Below are positions 9,234 to 17,787 of a stretch of DNA of 64,000 nt, piece after piece. This DNA comes from Bog-950 sp046329535 (lineage in GTDB: Bacteria > Bacteroidota > Bacteroidia > Chitinophagales > LD1): positions 1 to 64,000 of the forward strand of contig JAXLUN010000007.1 of assembly GCA_046329535.1 (NCBI GenBank), read 5' to 3'. The first letter of the stretch is position 1. The number at the start of each line of letters is the position of its first letter. Below the pieces are notes generated by a model. The model worked only from the letters and a program-made list of their open reading frames with translations, was not told the DNA's origin and did no database searches. A program made the position numbers and the translations under genes.

Positions 9234-12200
9234 TTACATTTTCATAAACCGGATAGATTTAACCGAGTTGTTCATTTTAACGTGTATGGTGTATGCACCG
9301 GCACTGAGGCCAGCCATATCCATAGTTTCGGTGCCGTGGGTGTAGTCGGTCAGTTTGCGGGTCCATACTATCTGCCCGATGCTGTTATACATCTGCACTT
9401 CGAGGTTGCTGGTTTCGGCCAGTTCAATCTGTAAGTAGCAAAGGTCGTTAGCCGGGTTTGGATAGACCTTCAGCAAGCTGATGATATCGAAGTTTTCTAC
9501 CCCGGTATTGCCACCAATGGTTACGCTGGATACTTTGGTGCAACCGGTATTATCGGTAATGGTTACCGAGTAGGTGCCGGCCGGCAGGTTGCTGATAGTT
9601 TGCAGTTGGCTGCCGTTGCTCCAGTTGTATAAGTATGGCGATGTGCCACCGCTCGGGTTAGCCGTTACGGAACCGTTGCTGTTGCCCTGAGTGGGGTTTT
9701 GTGTGGTAAAGGTTACGCTTACAGCCGAGGCATCGGTAACCGTGGTGGTATTAATGTTTTTGCAGCCGTTGCCATCGGTAATGGTAACGGTGTATGTGCC
9801 GGCATTAATATTCATAATGTCTTCGGTGGTAGCTCCGTTGCTCCAGGCATAGGTAAACGGAGCAGTGCCTCCTAATACGGTTACATTGATTTGCGGGCCT
9901 ATCTGGCAGGTTCCGTTAATTGGGTTTAAAACCGATGTAGGGCCTGTAGAGTTGGCTATCTGTGCCGAGGCCGTAGCCGAGCATTGGTTGCCGTCAAACA
10001 CAGAAACCGTGTAAGTTCCGGCCTGCAGGCTGGCAATGTTGACTTGTGTAGATAAGTTGCTCCAGGCATAAGAGTAAGAGCCGTTACCACCGGTTGCAAC
10101 AGCGGTAGCGGTACCATTGTTTTGCCCGCAAAGTGCATGGGTAGACTGAATGCTTACCACCAACGCCACGGGATTGTTGATGGTAACCGACTGAACCGCT
10201 AAACACTGCGAAGCATCGGTTACGCTTAACACGTAGGTGCTGCCACCGGTTAAGTTAGCCGCATTAGCCGATGAAGAACCGCTGCTCCAGTTGTAGGTAT
10301 AAGCCGGGGTTCCGCCTGTTACTGTGGCTGTTGCCGAACCGTTGGTGCCGCCAAAGCAAAGCGGAGCCGTTTGCGAAATACTGATAGTTGGGGCATTGGC
10401 ATTGCTGATGGTTCCCACATTTGAAACAGTGCAGTTGGTGTTATCGGTTACGGTTACAGTATAAGAACCGGCCGGTTGATTGGAGATAGTAGCACTGGTG
10501 CCTCCGGAACTCCAGTTATAGGTGTATGACCCGCCTCCACCGCTAACTGCTGCCGTTATAGAACCGTTTGACTGGGAGCAGGCTGCAGCTACTGAAGTAA
10601 AGGTAACGTTCATGCTGGAAGCTACGTTGGTAATAACCGAAGTAGCGGTAGCGGTGCATCCGCTTGTATTGGTAATAGTGACTGAATAAGTACCAGGTGC
10701 CAGGTTGCTGATAGAACCGGTAGTTGCCTGATTGCTCCAGCTGTAAGTACCTGCAAAGTTAGCCGCATTAGGTAAAGCTGCAGCCGAACCGTTGCTCTGA
10801 CCGCAAGAGGCGTTGGTAGCCTGAATGGAAACGGTCAGATTGTTCGGAGCATTACCTACAGAGGTAGAAGTAACTCCGCTGCAGTTGTTGGCATCATTTA
10901 CAGTAACGCTGTAGGTACCGGGGCCTACGTTTGATAAAGCGGCTGTAGTAGCACCGGTGTTCCATAAATAGGTGTAGCCGCCTGCGCCACCGGTGGCAGT
11001 TACGCTGGCTGTTCCGTTTTGCTGATTACAGTTGGCATCGGTATGAGCCGGAGTAAGTGTTAAGGCACTCAAAGGCTGAGTAATGGAAACGGAAGCGGTA
11101 GATGAACACTGGTGACTATCATAAACAGTTACGGTGTAGTTACCTGCCGGTTTGTTAGGAATAGTAGCGGATGTCCCACCACCACTCCAGTTGTAGGTAA
11201 ACGGTGAGCTTCCGGTAGCCGTAACAGAAGCGGAGCCGGTAGAACCGCCATAGCATAATACCGCATTGCTTGCAGTAACTAAAGCAGGTTTCGAGTATAC
11301 GGTGATATAGTTGTTTTGTGTAGAGGTATTGTTACCTCCGGCATTGGAAACCGTTAAAGATACATTGTAGGTGCCTCCTGTGTTATAAACTACCGAAGGG
11401 TTTTGTAAGGTAGACGTACTAGGCGTACCACCGGTGAAAGTCCAGCTGTAAGAAGTGGGGCTGCCGGTAGAGGTGCTGGTAAAATTAACGGTAGAACCGG
11501 CACAAACAGCTGTAGGGGTTCCGGTAAAAGAAGCGGTAGGCGACTGGGTGGTTGAGCCTGTGCAAAGCACCGGCAAAATGACGTTGTTCATACCGTTACC
11601 GTAAGCGGAGTCGTATGAATTCCAGGAAAGGTCACCCCATTGCTCCCATCCGTAACCTACAGAAGGTGAGTTAAAAGTAGTGGTCACCACAGCTACGGTA
11701 TCGCCCGTTACCTGCGACATTTCGAAGCCAACAAAGAAGTTGCCCGTTACTGTTGGAGGTGAAGAGAAACTGATATAGGTTAAATCCTGATTGGTAACAT
11801 CGGTTACTATCTGGCTGATTAATTTGGTTTGAGAAGCCAGCAGAGTACCCGGTGAGTTACCGGTACCGTTAGCATTCCATACCTTGGCAGTAATTACCGA
11901 GGTGGAAGGATTGGATGTTTTAGCTTTAGCAAAATAGAAGATAGCTCCCGAAACCTGAGCCCCCGGAGATGGGTTGGCGTAATATTCAGCCTTGGCTAAA
12001 TCACCATAATTATTATTGCCTGATAAGTAGCCCCCGTTATTGGTATAGGTGTAAAGGGTTAAGGTATCGGCTGCCAGAATATTGGATAGAGTATCGCAGG
12101 TTTGTGTACCACCACCCTGTTGAATTACAGTGATATAGCTCTGTTTGGTTGCCGTGTTGCTTCCACCTGTGTTGGTGGCGGTTAAGGAAACCGGATAAAC

Positions 12201-14180
12201 GCCTACCGTATTATAAGTAACAGTTGGGTTTTGTGTAGTTGAACTGGTTGGGGTACCACCGGTGAAACTCCAACTCCAGGAAGTAGGTGTGTTAGTTGAC
12301 AAATCGGTAAAGGCTACTGTATTACCAACTATTACAGTGGTAGGTGTACCTACAAAGTCGGCTACCGGTGTTGTAGCCTGCTGGGTTGTAGCGTTGTAAA
12401 TATTTACATTATCCAGGAAGATGTTATTACCATACTGACAGGCATTTTTGAAAGCAAAACGTACGTTGCCCTGTCCACTTATGGATGCGAGCGATACTGA
12501 GTCTTTCTTCCATTGCGCTGCGGTAGGGGCAAAATTGTTTCCGGAGGCAGTGGCAGTTCCTAAGGACGTTCCACCTTTGGCCCATAGGGTGGTCCAGCTA
12601 ACTCCGCAGTTAGTGGAGTACAATACAATTAATGAATCATTATATCCGGTTTGGTTATAAGGTGCGTAGGCATAATCCCATTTAATTCTTCCGGATGTAA
12701 CACCGGTAAAATTGTATGATGGGGTAATGAGCCAGTCTTTCTGTCCGGCTGCATTGTAGTTATAGTTGTTTACGTAAGCAGAAGCCGTAGAAGTTCCGAA
12801 GCCACTGGCTGAGGTTGTTCGGGTCCAGGTGGTGGAGGCATCTGCATTGTTCAACGACCAGCCAGTTGGGGGGAAGGTGGTGTTTTCAAAGCCTTCGGTA
12901 AGCGGTAAGTTGCCGGCTCCTGAAACCACTATCAGGTTAGTTTGTGAGGAGGTGTTGTTTCCCAATGAGTTGGTAGCTGTTAATGTAACGCTGTAAGTTC
13001 CGGCTGTGTTGTAAGTAACAGTTGGGTTGGTGGCCGTAGAGGTAGCAGGAGTTCCGCCCGGAAAAGACCAACTGTAGGTGTTCCCGCTGCCGGTAGAAGT
13101 GTTTGTAAAGGTTACTGTTTGACCGGTGCAAATGCTGGTTGGGTTGGCTGTGAAACCTGCTGTAGGGGCACCCACCGTGCCGCACTTATTATTGTTGGTT
13201 ACCAGGGTGGAACGAATATTCGTGAGTACATTATTCATGTAATTAGCCTGCTGAGTGGTAAACATTACTGTGCAGTCGGCATAGTCCATATAGTTTTCAA
13301 TCTGGTCGCCATAAGCTGAATTACCCGTACAGGAAGTAGTATAATTGCAGAAGTAGTTCGGAGCTTTGGAGTCCGGAGTATCACTGAAACCATCATCGGT
13401 AGAAGGGAATGTGTTACCGCAGGCATTGGAAGCCAGATCACCCCAGGTGTGGTGAAGCCCTAAGTAATGTCCTATTTCATGTGTCCAGGTTCTATTACCG
13501 GCACCCATACCAATAGAGTAATCTATTACCAGGCCGTCAAAACTGGAACCATGCAGACCGTTTCCGGTTGCAGGAACATACGAGTATCCGGCCACACCAC
13601 CCGTTTGAGGAGAACTTCCGCAAAGGGAAACAATCCAAACGTTCAGGTAATGGTAGGGGTCCCAGGCATTGGCTCCGTTGCTGGAGGTATATTTCATGTT
13701 ATCTGCTTCTGTATTCGGGTCCCAGCAGGATTTGGTAGTGTAGGTTCTTTCAATACCGGTAGTAGTAGCACCGGTAGGGGTTTGCTTGGCTAGGCAGAAT
13801 TCAATCTGAGCATCGGCTGCCACCGCTTGTACCGCAGCACGTGCTGTATTGAAGTCAGTATTCAGTTTGCGATAATCTGCATTCATCTGGCTAATCATAG
13901 TTTGAATAGCCGCATCGCTCACGTTTCCAGCAGTAGTATTGTAAACCACATGCACCACCACCGGAATGGTTCTTACTGCACGAGCCGAGAAATAAGGGTC
14001 TTGCTGCTGGGTTTCCACGAACTTGCGCAGGGCATCTTCCTGCAGGCGCATTAAGTAATCGTAATTGGGGTCAGAGGCTCTTTTACGTTCGGTTACTTCG
14101 GTAGATAAACAGGTTCTTTGCTGAGCAAACAGAGAAAGGCCCGTTGCTAAAAGCAACAGTGGCAGGAAAAGTTTTTTCAT
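9234..14180 (-). CDS. Secreted M43-type (pappalysin/cytophagalysin) metalloprotease with PKD and SprB repeats and T9SS tail
   Basis: 1648 residues. A signal peptide (1-20) precedes a propeptide and catalytic domain with the zinc motif HExxHxxGxxH at residues 234-244 and a following NYMDY Met-turn. After it come a PKD domain, a choice-of-anchor-J/MAM-like module, a second PKD, a jelly-roll-like module, a third PKD and eight tandem SprB-type repeats of about 70 residues each (pattern C...NG.A...GG..Y.Y.WS.G...G.Y.VTVTD...C). The last about 80 residues are a T9SS type A sorting domain (VYPNPAND start, IRFMKM end). M43 enzymes are secreted Zn endopeptidases; the repeats likely hold it at the surface. 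A TAnnTTTG promoter lies about 40 bp upstream. All motifs are intact. Confidence 0.9.
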   Translation of the reverse strand: MKKLFLPLLLLATGLSLFAQQRTCLSTEVTERKRASDPNYDYLMRLQEDALRKFVETQQQDPYFSARAVRTIPVVVHVVYNTTAGNVSDAAIQTMISQMNADYRKLNTDFNTARAAVQAVAADAQIEFCLAKQTPTGATTTGIERTYTTKSCWDPNTEADNMKYTSSNGANAWDPYHYLNVWIVSLCGSSPQTGGVAGYSYVPATGNGLHGSSFDGLVIDYSIGMGAGNRTWTHEIGHYLGLHHTWGDLASNACGNTFPSTDDGFSDTPDSKAPNYFCNYTTSCTGNSAYGDQIENYMDYADCTVMFTTQQANYMNNVLTNIRSTLVTNNNKCGTVGAPTAGFTANPTSICTGQTVTFTNTSTGSGNTYSWSFPGGTPATSTATNPTVTYNTAGTYSVTLTATNSLGNNTSSQTNLIVVSGAGNLPLTEGFENTTFPPTGWSLNNADASTTWTRTTSASGFGTSTASAYVNNYNYNAAGQKDWLITPSYNFTGVTSGRIKWDYAYAPYNQTGYNDSLIVLYSTNCGVSWTTLWAKGGTSLGTATASGNNFAPTAAQWKKDSVSLASISGQGNVRFAFKNACQYGNNIFLDNVNIYNATTQQATTPVADFVGTPTTVIVGNTVAFTDLSTNTPTSWSWSFTGGTPTSSTTQNPTVTYNTVGVYPVSLTATNTGGSNTATKQSYITVIQQGGGTQTCDTLSNILAADTLTLYTYTNNGGYLSGNNNYGDLAKAEYYANPSPGAQVSGAIFYFAKAKTSNPSTSVITAKVWNANGTGNSPGTLLASQTKLISQIVTDVTNQDLTYISFSSPPTVTGNFFVGFEMSQVTGDTVAVVTTTFNSPSVGYGWEQWGDLSWNSYDSAYGNGMNNVILPVLCTGSTTQSPTASFTGTPTAVCAGSTVNFTSTSTGSPTSYSWTFTGGTPSTSTLQNPSVVYNTGGTYNVSLTVSNAGGNNTSTQNNYITVYSKPALVTASNAVLCYGGSTGSASVTATGSSPFTYNWSGGGTSATIPNKPAGNYTVTVYDSHQCSSTASVSITQPLSALTLTPAHTDANCNQQNGTASVTATGGAGGYTYLWNTGATTAALSNVGPGTYSVTVNDANNCSGVTSTSVGNAPNNLTVSIQATNASCGQSNGSAAALPNAANFAGTYSWSNQATTGSISNLAPGTYSVTITNTSGCTATATSVITNVASSMNVTFTSVAAACSQSNGSITAAVSGGGGSYTYNWSSGGTSATISNQPAGSYTVTVTDNTNCTVSNVGTISNANAPTISISQTAPLCFGGTNGSATATVTGGTPAYTYNWSSGSSSANAANLTGGSTYVLSVTDASQCLAVQSVTINNPVALVVSIQSTHALCGQNNGTATAVATGGNGSYSYAWSNLSTQVNIASLQAGTYTVSVFDGNQCSATASAQIANSTGPTSVLNPINGTCQIGPQINVTVLGGTAPFTYAWSNGATTEDIMNINAGTYTVTITDGNGCKNINTTTVTDASAVSVTFTTQNPTQGNSNGSVTANPSGGTSPYLYNWSNGSQLQTISNLPAGTYSVTITDNTGCTKVSSVTIGGNTGVENFDIISLLKVYPNPANDLCYLQIELAETSNLEVQMYNSIGQIVWTRKLTDYTHGTETMDMAGLSAGAYTIHVKMNNSVKSIRFMKM

Positions 14181-14219
14181 TCTAAATGTTGTTTAATGCG
14201 TGTCTGATTGATAACGCGG

Positions 14220-14227
14220 CAAATGTA
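14220..14227 (-). promoter_or_regulatory. Bacteroidota -7 promoter element for the M43 protease gene
   Basis: The minus strand reads TACATTTG, a perfect TAnnTTTG, about 40 bp before the ATG at 14180. A TTCG about 18 nt further upstream could serve as a weak -33 element. Confidence 0.6.
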
Positions 14228-14293
14228 TTATTTAGCACTTAAACGCGAAATCGGCATAGTAGTTTCAGAATAAGGTGTTAAGGAGATGTTGAC

Positions 14294-14332
14294 AAAAAAA
14301 GAAAGGCCGCCCGTGTGAGCAGCCCTGTCTTT
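14294..14332 (-). terminator. Terminator after the WYL-domain gene
   Basis: On the minus strand GGCTGC pairs with GCGGCC (one G-U pair) around an 8-nt loop, and a long T-rich tract follows. It lies about 20 bp after the WYL gene stop. Confidence 0.6.
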
Positions 14333-14350
14333 GTTGGTGTGTCAAAATAA

Positions 14351-14728
14351 TTAATCTATTCCTTCTAAATCGTTGCTATAAGTTGGGGATTGAGTGTCCT
14401 GATAGTCGTTAATATTAAAATCCTGTTTGGGTTCAAATGATTCCTTTTTGATTTTAATACCATTTAAACGGTCCAGGCGAAAAGTGCGATAATCATTACG
14501 TAGACGACACCAGGCCACCAGATGACGTTTATTGTCTTTGTGTACCAAAGCCAGGGGTTCTATGTCGCGAACAGAGACCCCCTTCTCATGAGAGTCGTAT
14601 TCAATAGTTGCTACTTTATTGTTGTCAATACCATTAATGATGGTACTGAGCAAATTGGGTGAGTAATGCATTTGTTTGTTCTGAGAAGAGGCTTTTGCAT
14701 AAGTAGAGTTTCCTATCATATAGTTCAA
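14351..14728 (-). CDS. Standalone WYL-domain protein (ligand-sensing regulator-like, no DNA-binding domain)
   Basis: 125 residues. The region from about 30 to 95 matches the WYL fold pattern: an IEYDS strand, RDIEPLALVHK, then HLVAWCRLRNDYRTFRLDR. WYL domains bind nucleic acid or nucleotide-type ligands and are usually fused behind a helix-turn-helix that is missing here; the first about 25 residues are too short for one. The C-terminal 35 residues are acidic and probably disordered. It could be a partner subunit or an RNA/ssDNA-binding regulator. A -7-like box and several GGAAAC/GTTTCC sites sit around its start, which might mean autoregulation. The target is unknown. Confidence 0.75.
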   Translation of the reverse strand: MNYMIGNSTYAKASSQNKQMHYSPNLLSTIINGIDNNKVATIEYDSHEKGVSVRDIEPLALVHKDNKRHLVAWCRLRNDYRTFRLDRLNGIKIKKESFEPKQDFNINDYQDTQSPTYSNDLEGID

Positions 14729-14856
14729 TTTGCGGAAACGAATTTATGTTATCTGTTTACTCTAACAAATTATTTGGCGTTTTTTTTCTGTCGAAGTTTC
14801 CGCTAAACGAGCCACTGCAAAGGGTTCTGGAAACTTATATTACACTCAAAGTTTCC
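14708..14856. promoter_or_regulatory. Cluster of five GGAAAC/GTTTCC sites around the WYL gene promoter
   Basis: GTTTCC occurs at 14708-14713, 14796-14801 and 14851-14856, and GGAAAC at 14734-14739 and 14829-14834. Two pairs form longer inverted repeats: GCGGAAAC (14732) with GTTTCCGC (14796), and GGAAACTT (14829) with AAGTTTCC (14849). A -7-like TAAATTCG (14739-14746, minus) abuts the second site. These could be operator half-sites; no regulator binding is shown. Confidence 0.4.
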
Positions 14857-14862
14857 ACTGTA

Positions 14863-14906
14863 GATACAACAATCTGTTTATCTATTGTGCTAGAGATTGT
14901 TGTATC
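14863..14906 (-). other. Inverted repeat spanning the valS stop codon
   Basis: Perfect 13-nt arms (14863-14875 and 14894-14906) flank an 18-nt loop that holds the valS stop. No T-tract follows on the minus strand, so it is a weak terminator at best and may be an mRNA 3'-end stabilising hairpin. Confidence 0.45.
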
Positions 14907-17488
14907 ATGGCAATTTTGTTCAGGGCGTCTTCGCGTTTCTTTTTCTCATTTTCGAGTACGGCCGCAGGAGCTGAGGAAACAAATTTTTCGTTCGACAGCT
15001 TCTTTTCCACCGAAGCGAGAAATCCTTTAGTATAGTCAAGTTCTTTCAGCAACCGTTCGCGCTCTTCTCCTTCATTTGCTGTTTGACCCGTGGCAATAAA
15101 GAATTTATATCCTTTAGAAATGAAAGACTTTGTGCCTGATACCTCTTCGGTTACTTTATCTAAGTTACCTAAACGCGCCAGCTTGATTATTTTCTGATTA
15201 AAAGAATTGAATGTTACCGAATCATCGCCCATGTATGAGGCATCTACTGTCTCCGTATTCTTTTTGCTGGCCTTAGCCCTTATTTCGCGAATGTTGGTAA
15301 TAATTTCAAAAGTAAGTTCTGCCTGTGTAATGAGGTTTTCATTCACTGCTCCGGCTACCGGGTATTCAGCCACACAGATACTTTCGCCCTTCGTTCTTTC
15401 ATTCAGCAAGTGCCATATTTCTTCGGTAACAAAAGGCATTACCGGGTGAAGTAACTTGAGTAACTGTTCGAAAATAGCTACCGTTTTGTCGTAGGTGTAA
15501 CGGTCAATCGGTTTCTGATAATCAGGTTTTATGAGCTCGAGATACCACGAGCAGAAATCATCCCAAATCAACTTGTATAGAGTCATTAAGGCCTCGCTTA
15601 ATCTAAACTCCCGGTAAGAAGTATGAAGTTCCAGAATAGTTTTGTTGATTTTGCTTTCCAGCCATTCGATAGCTACTTTATTGTCATCATTTTCCCCTTC
15701 GGTTACCTCCCACCCTTTGACCAAACGTAGGGCATTCCATAACTTGTTACTGAAGTTGCGTCCCTGTTCGCATAACTTTTCATCAAACAGAATATCATTA
15801 CCGGCCGGAGAACATAACAGCATTCCGAGACGAACGCCATCTGCTCCGTATTGTTCTATCAAATCAAGCGGGTCGGGAGAATTACCCAATGATTTACTCA
15901 TTTTACGTCTCAGTTTATCGCGCACGATACCGGTATAGTATACGTTGCGGAAAGGCTTCTCTCCTCTCCATTCATAACCTGCCATAATCATCCGCATCAC
16001 CCAGAAGAACATAATTTCGGGTGCAGTAACCAGGTCGTTGGTGGGGTAATAGTAGTTGATATCGTTATTGTCAGGATTCTCGAAACCGTCAAAAACCGAG
16101 ATAGGCCATAACCAGGAAGAGAACCAGGTATCCAGCACATCTTCATCTTGTTTCAGTTTATCGACTGACATACCAGACAGAGCGGCTGCTTCCTGATTTG
16201 TCTTAGCTACTGCCACTAAATTTCCCTGTTCATCGTACCATGCGGGAATGCGCTGTCCCCACCATAGCTGACGACTGATGCACCAGTCGCGTACATTATC
16301 AATCCAGTGCTTGTATGTGTTTTTAAATTTAGGCGGATAAAACTTCAACTCATCCGTCATTACATCATTCAATACCTGCGGATTTTTTTCGAAGAACTTT
16401 TTCATATCAACAAACCACTGAAGGGATAAGCGGGGTTCAATGATAGCATTGGTTCTTTCGCTTCGGCCTACTTTGTTCAGATAATCCTGTTTTTTGAGAA
16501 GCAAACCATCAGCTTCCAGTTTTTCCGCTGCCAGTTTTCTGGCCTTGAATCGGTCTTCACCAATAAAAATTTGTGCAGCCGGAGCAATAGTGCCATCTTC
16601 ATTAAAGCAGTCTATTACCGGTAATCCATGCTTCTTTCCAATTTCATAATCGTTTACATCATGTGCCGGAGTAATCTTCAAAGCTCCGGTTCCGAACTCA
16701 ATATCTACATATTCATCGGCAATAACAGGTACTTCGCGATTAACCAGAGGAACTATTACGGTTTGTCCGATCAGTTTTTTGTATCGTTCATCGTTTGGAT
16801 TCACACATATTGCTACATCACCCATAATGGTTTCCGGACGAACGGTAGCCACAGTAATGAACTCATCGGAACCTTTAACCATGTATTTCACAAAATATAA
16901 GTGGCTGTTTTCTTCACTATATAGAACCTCCTCATTACTCAGAGTGGTTTTGGCAGAAGGGTCCCAATTGATCATTCGCAGACCCCTATAGATGAGCCCT
17001 TTTTTGTGGAGGTCAATAAATACCTCAATAACCGCATCGCTTAACTTATCTTCCATCGTAAAGCGGGTGCGCTGCCAATCGCAGCTGGCACCCAGCTTCT
17101 TCAGCTGCTCTAAAATAATTCCCCCATATTTTTCCTTCCACTCCCAGGCATATTTCAAAAATTCATCGCGGCTGAGGTCGCTCTTTTTTATACCTCTTTC
17201 GCGCAACATTTGAACAACCTTTGCTTCGGTAGCAATAGAAGCATGGTCTGTACCCGGAACCCAACAGGCGTTCTTGCCTTCCATGCGCGCCTTCCGTATC
17301 AGAATATCCTGAATGGTGTTGTTAAGCATGTGCCCCATGTGTAAAACTCCCGTAACGTTTGGTGGAGGAATGACAATGGTGAAGGGCTCCCGATGATCAG
17401 GTTCGCTATGAAACAAATTAATATCCATCCAGTATTTGTACCATTTGTCTTCTGTTTGCTTGGGGTTGTATGTTTTAGGGAGTTCCAT
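14882..17488 (-). CDS. valS: Valyl-tRNA synthetase
   Basis: 868 residues, the normal bacterial length. This cytoplasmic class I synthetase charges tRNA-Val and edits mischarged threonine. The ATP-binding HIGH-type motif is seen as PPPNVTGVLHMGH near residue 42, the KMSKS loop as KMSKSLGNS in the second half, followed by the anticodon-binding helical domain and the C-terminal coiled coil (about 800-868, Lys/Glu-rich) that contacts the tRNA. The start at 17488 gives the usual MELPKTYNPKQ opening. A TATTTTCG box about 34 bp upstream may be its promoter. All expected motifs are present. Confidence 0.97.
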   Translation of the reverse strand: MELPKTYNPKQTEDKWYKYWMDINLFHSEPDHREPFTIVIPPPNVTGVLHMGHMLNNTIQDILIRKARMEGKNACWVPGTDHASIATEAKVVQMLRERGIKKSDLSRDEFLKYAWEWKEKYGGIILEQLKKLGASCDWQRTRFTMEDKLSDAVIEVFIDLHKKGLIYRGLRMINWDPSAKTTLSNEEVLYSEENSHLYFVKYMVKGSDEFITVATVRPETIMGDVAICVNPNDERYKKLIGQTVIVPLVNREVPVIADEYVDIEFGTGALKITPAHDVNDYEIGKKHGLPVIDCFNEDGTIAPAAQIFIGEDRFKARKLAAEKLEADGLLLKKQDYLNKVGRSERTNAIIEPRLSLQWFVDMKKFFEKNPQVLNDVMTDELKFYPPKFKNTYKHWIDNVRDWCISRQLWWGQRIPAWYDEQGNLVAVAKTNQEAAALSGMSVDKLKQDEDVLDTWFSSWLWPISVFDGFENPDNNDINYYYPTNDLVTAPEIMFFWVMRMIMAGYEWRGEKPFRNVYYTGIVRDKLRRKMSKSLGNSPDPLDLIEQYGADGVRLGMLLCSPAGNDILFDEKLCEQGRNFSNKLWNALRLVKGWEVTEGENDDNKVAIEWLESKINKTILELHTSYREFRLSEALMTLYKLIWDDFCSWYLELIKPDYQKPIDRYTYDKTVAIFEQLLKLLHPVMPFVTEEIWHLLNERTKGESICVAEYPVAGAVNENLITQAELTFEIITNIREIRAKASKKNTETVDASYMGDDSVTFNSFNQKIIKLARLGNLDKVTEEVSGTKSFISKGYKFFIATGQTANEGEERERLLKELDYTKGFLASVEKKLSNEKFVSSAPAAVLENEKKKREDALNKIAMIQQSLAQ

Positions 17489-17521
17489 GTATATGCTAGT
17501 AAATGAATTGATTGATATTGG

Positions 17522-17529
17522 CGAAAATA
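17522..17529 (-). promoter_or_regulatory. Possible -7 promoter element of valS
   Basis: The minus strand reads TATTTTCG, one base off TAnnTTTG, about 34 bp before the valS ATG. Confidence 0.35.
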
Positions 17530-17593
17530 AAAAGGTGTGTGAAAAAATACTCTATTCAGAAAAAGACTTAGGTCAGTTTATTCGAAACAGGAC

Positions 17594-17623
17594 ATAAAAA
17601 AAGCGAGGCATTTACCTCGCTTT
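17594..17623 (-). terminator. Terminator of the tRNA-Arg gene
   Basis: On the minus strand AAAGCGAGG and CCTCGCTTT form a perfect 9-bp stem with a 6-nt loop, followed by a run of seven T. It begins right after the tRNA 3' end. Confidence 0.85.
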
Positions 17624-17624
17624 G

Positions 17625-17698
17625 TGCTCTCGAAGGGAGTCGAACCCCTAACCTTCTGATCCGTAGTCAGATGCTCTATCCAGTTAAGCTACGAGAGC
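17625..17698 (-). tRNA. tRNA-Arg(ACG)
   Basis: 74 nt on the minus strand. The acceptor stem GCTCTCG pairs with CGAGAGC and A is the discriminator base. The anticodon loop is CTACGGA between TCTGA/TCAGA stems, so the anticodon is ACG (reading CGN Arg codons after A34 deamination). The T-loop is TTCGACT. CCA is not encoded. A TATATTTG promoter box lies 21 nt upstream and a terminator follows directly. Confidence 0.95.
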
Positions 17699-17718
17699 AT
17701 TCCATCAAAAATGGAGCG

Positions 17719-17726
17719 CAAATATA
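17719..17726 (-). promoter_or_regulatory. -7 promoter element for tRNA-Arg
   Basis: The minus strand reads TATATTTG, a perfect TAnnTTTG, 21 nt before the mature tRNA 5' end. No clear -33 TTTG is seen. Confidence 0.55.
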
Positions 17727-17787
17727 TAACTTCAACTGAAAAAACGAAGTATTGAATAAAAGAAGTTGAGGGAAGTAAAATTTACTG

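Noticed and set aside
9234..11310. Periodic DNA repeat that could be taken for a CRISPR or satellite
   Set aside because: The period is about 210 bp and in frame, with diverged copies encoding SprB-type modules; no spacer-repeat structure.
13119..14054. Plus-strand frames opposite the M43 protease catalytic part
   Set aside because: The minus-strand product has signal peptide and zinc motif; the opposite frames are short and unlike any family.
17728..17787. Possible terminator between the dehydrogenase gene and tRNA-Arg
   Set aside because: ACTTCAACT and AGTTGAGG pair only in part with a long loop and no T-tract; not convincing.
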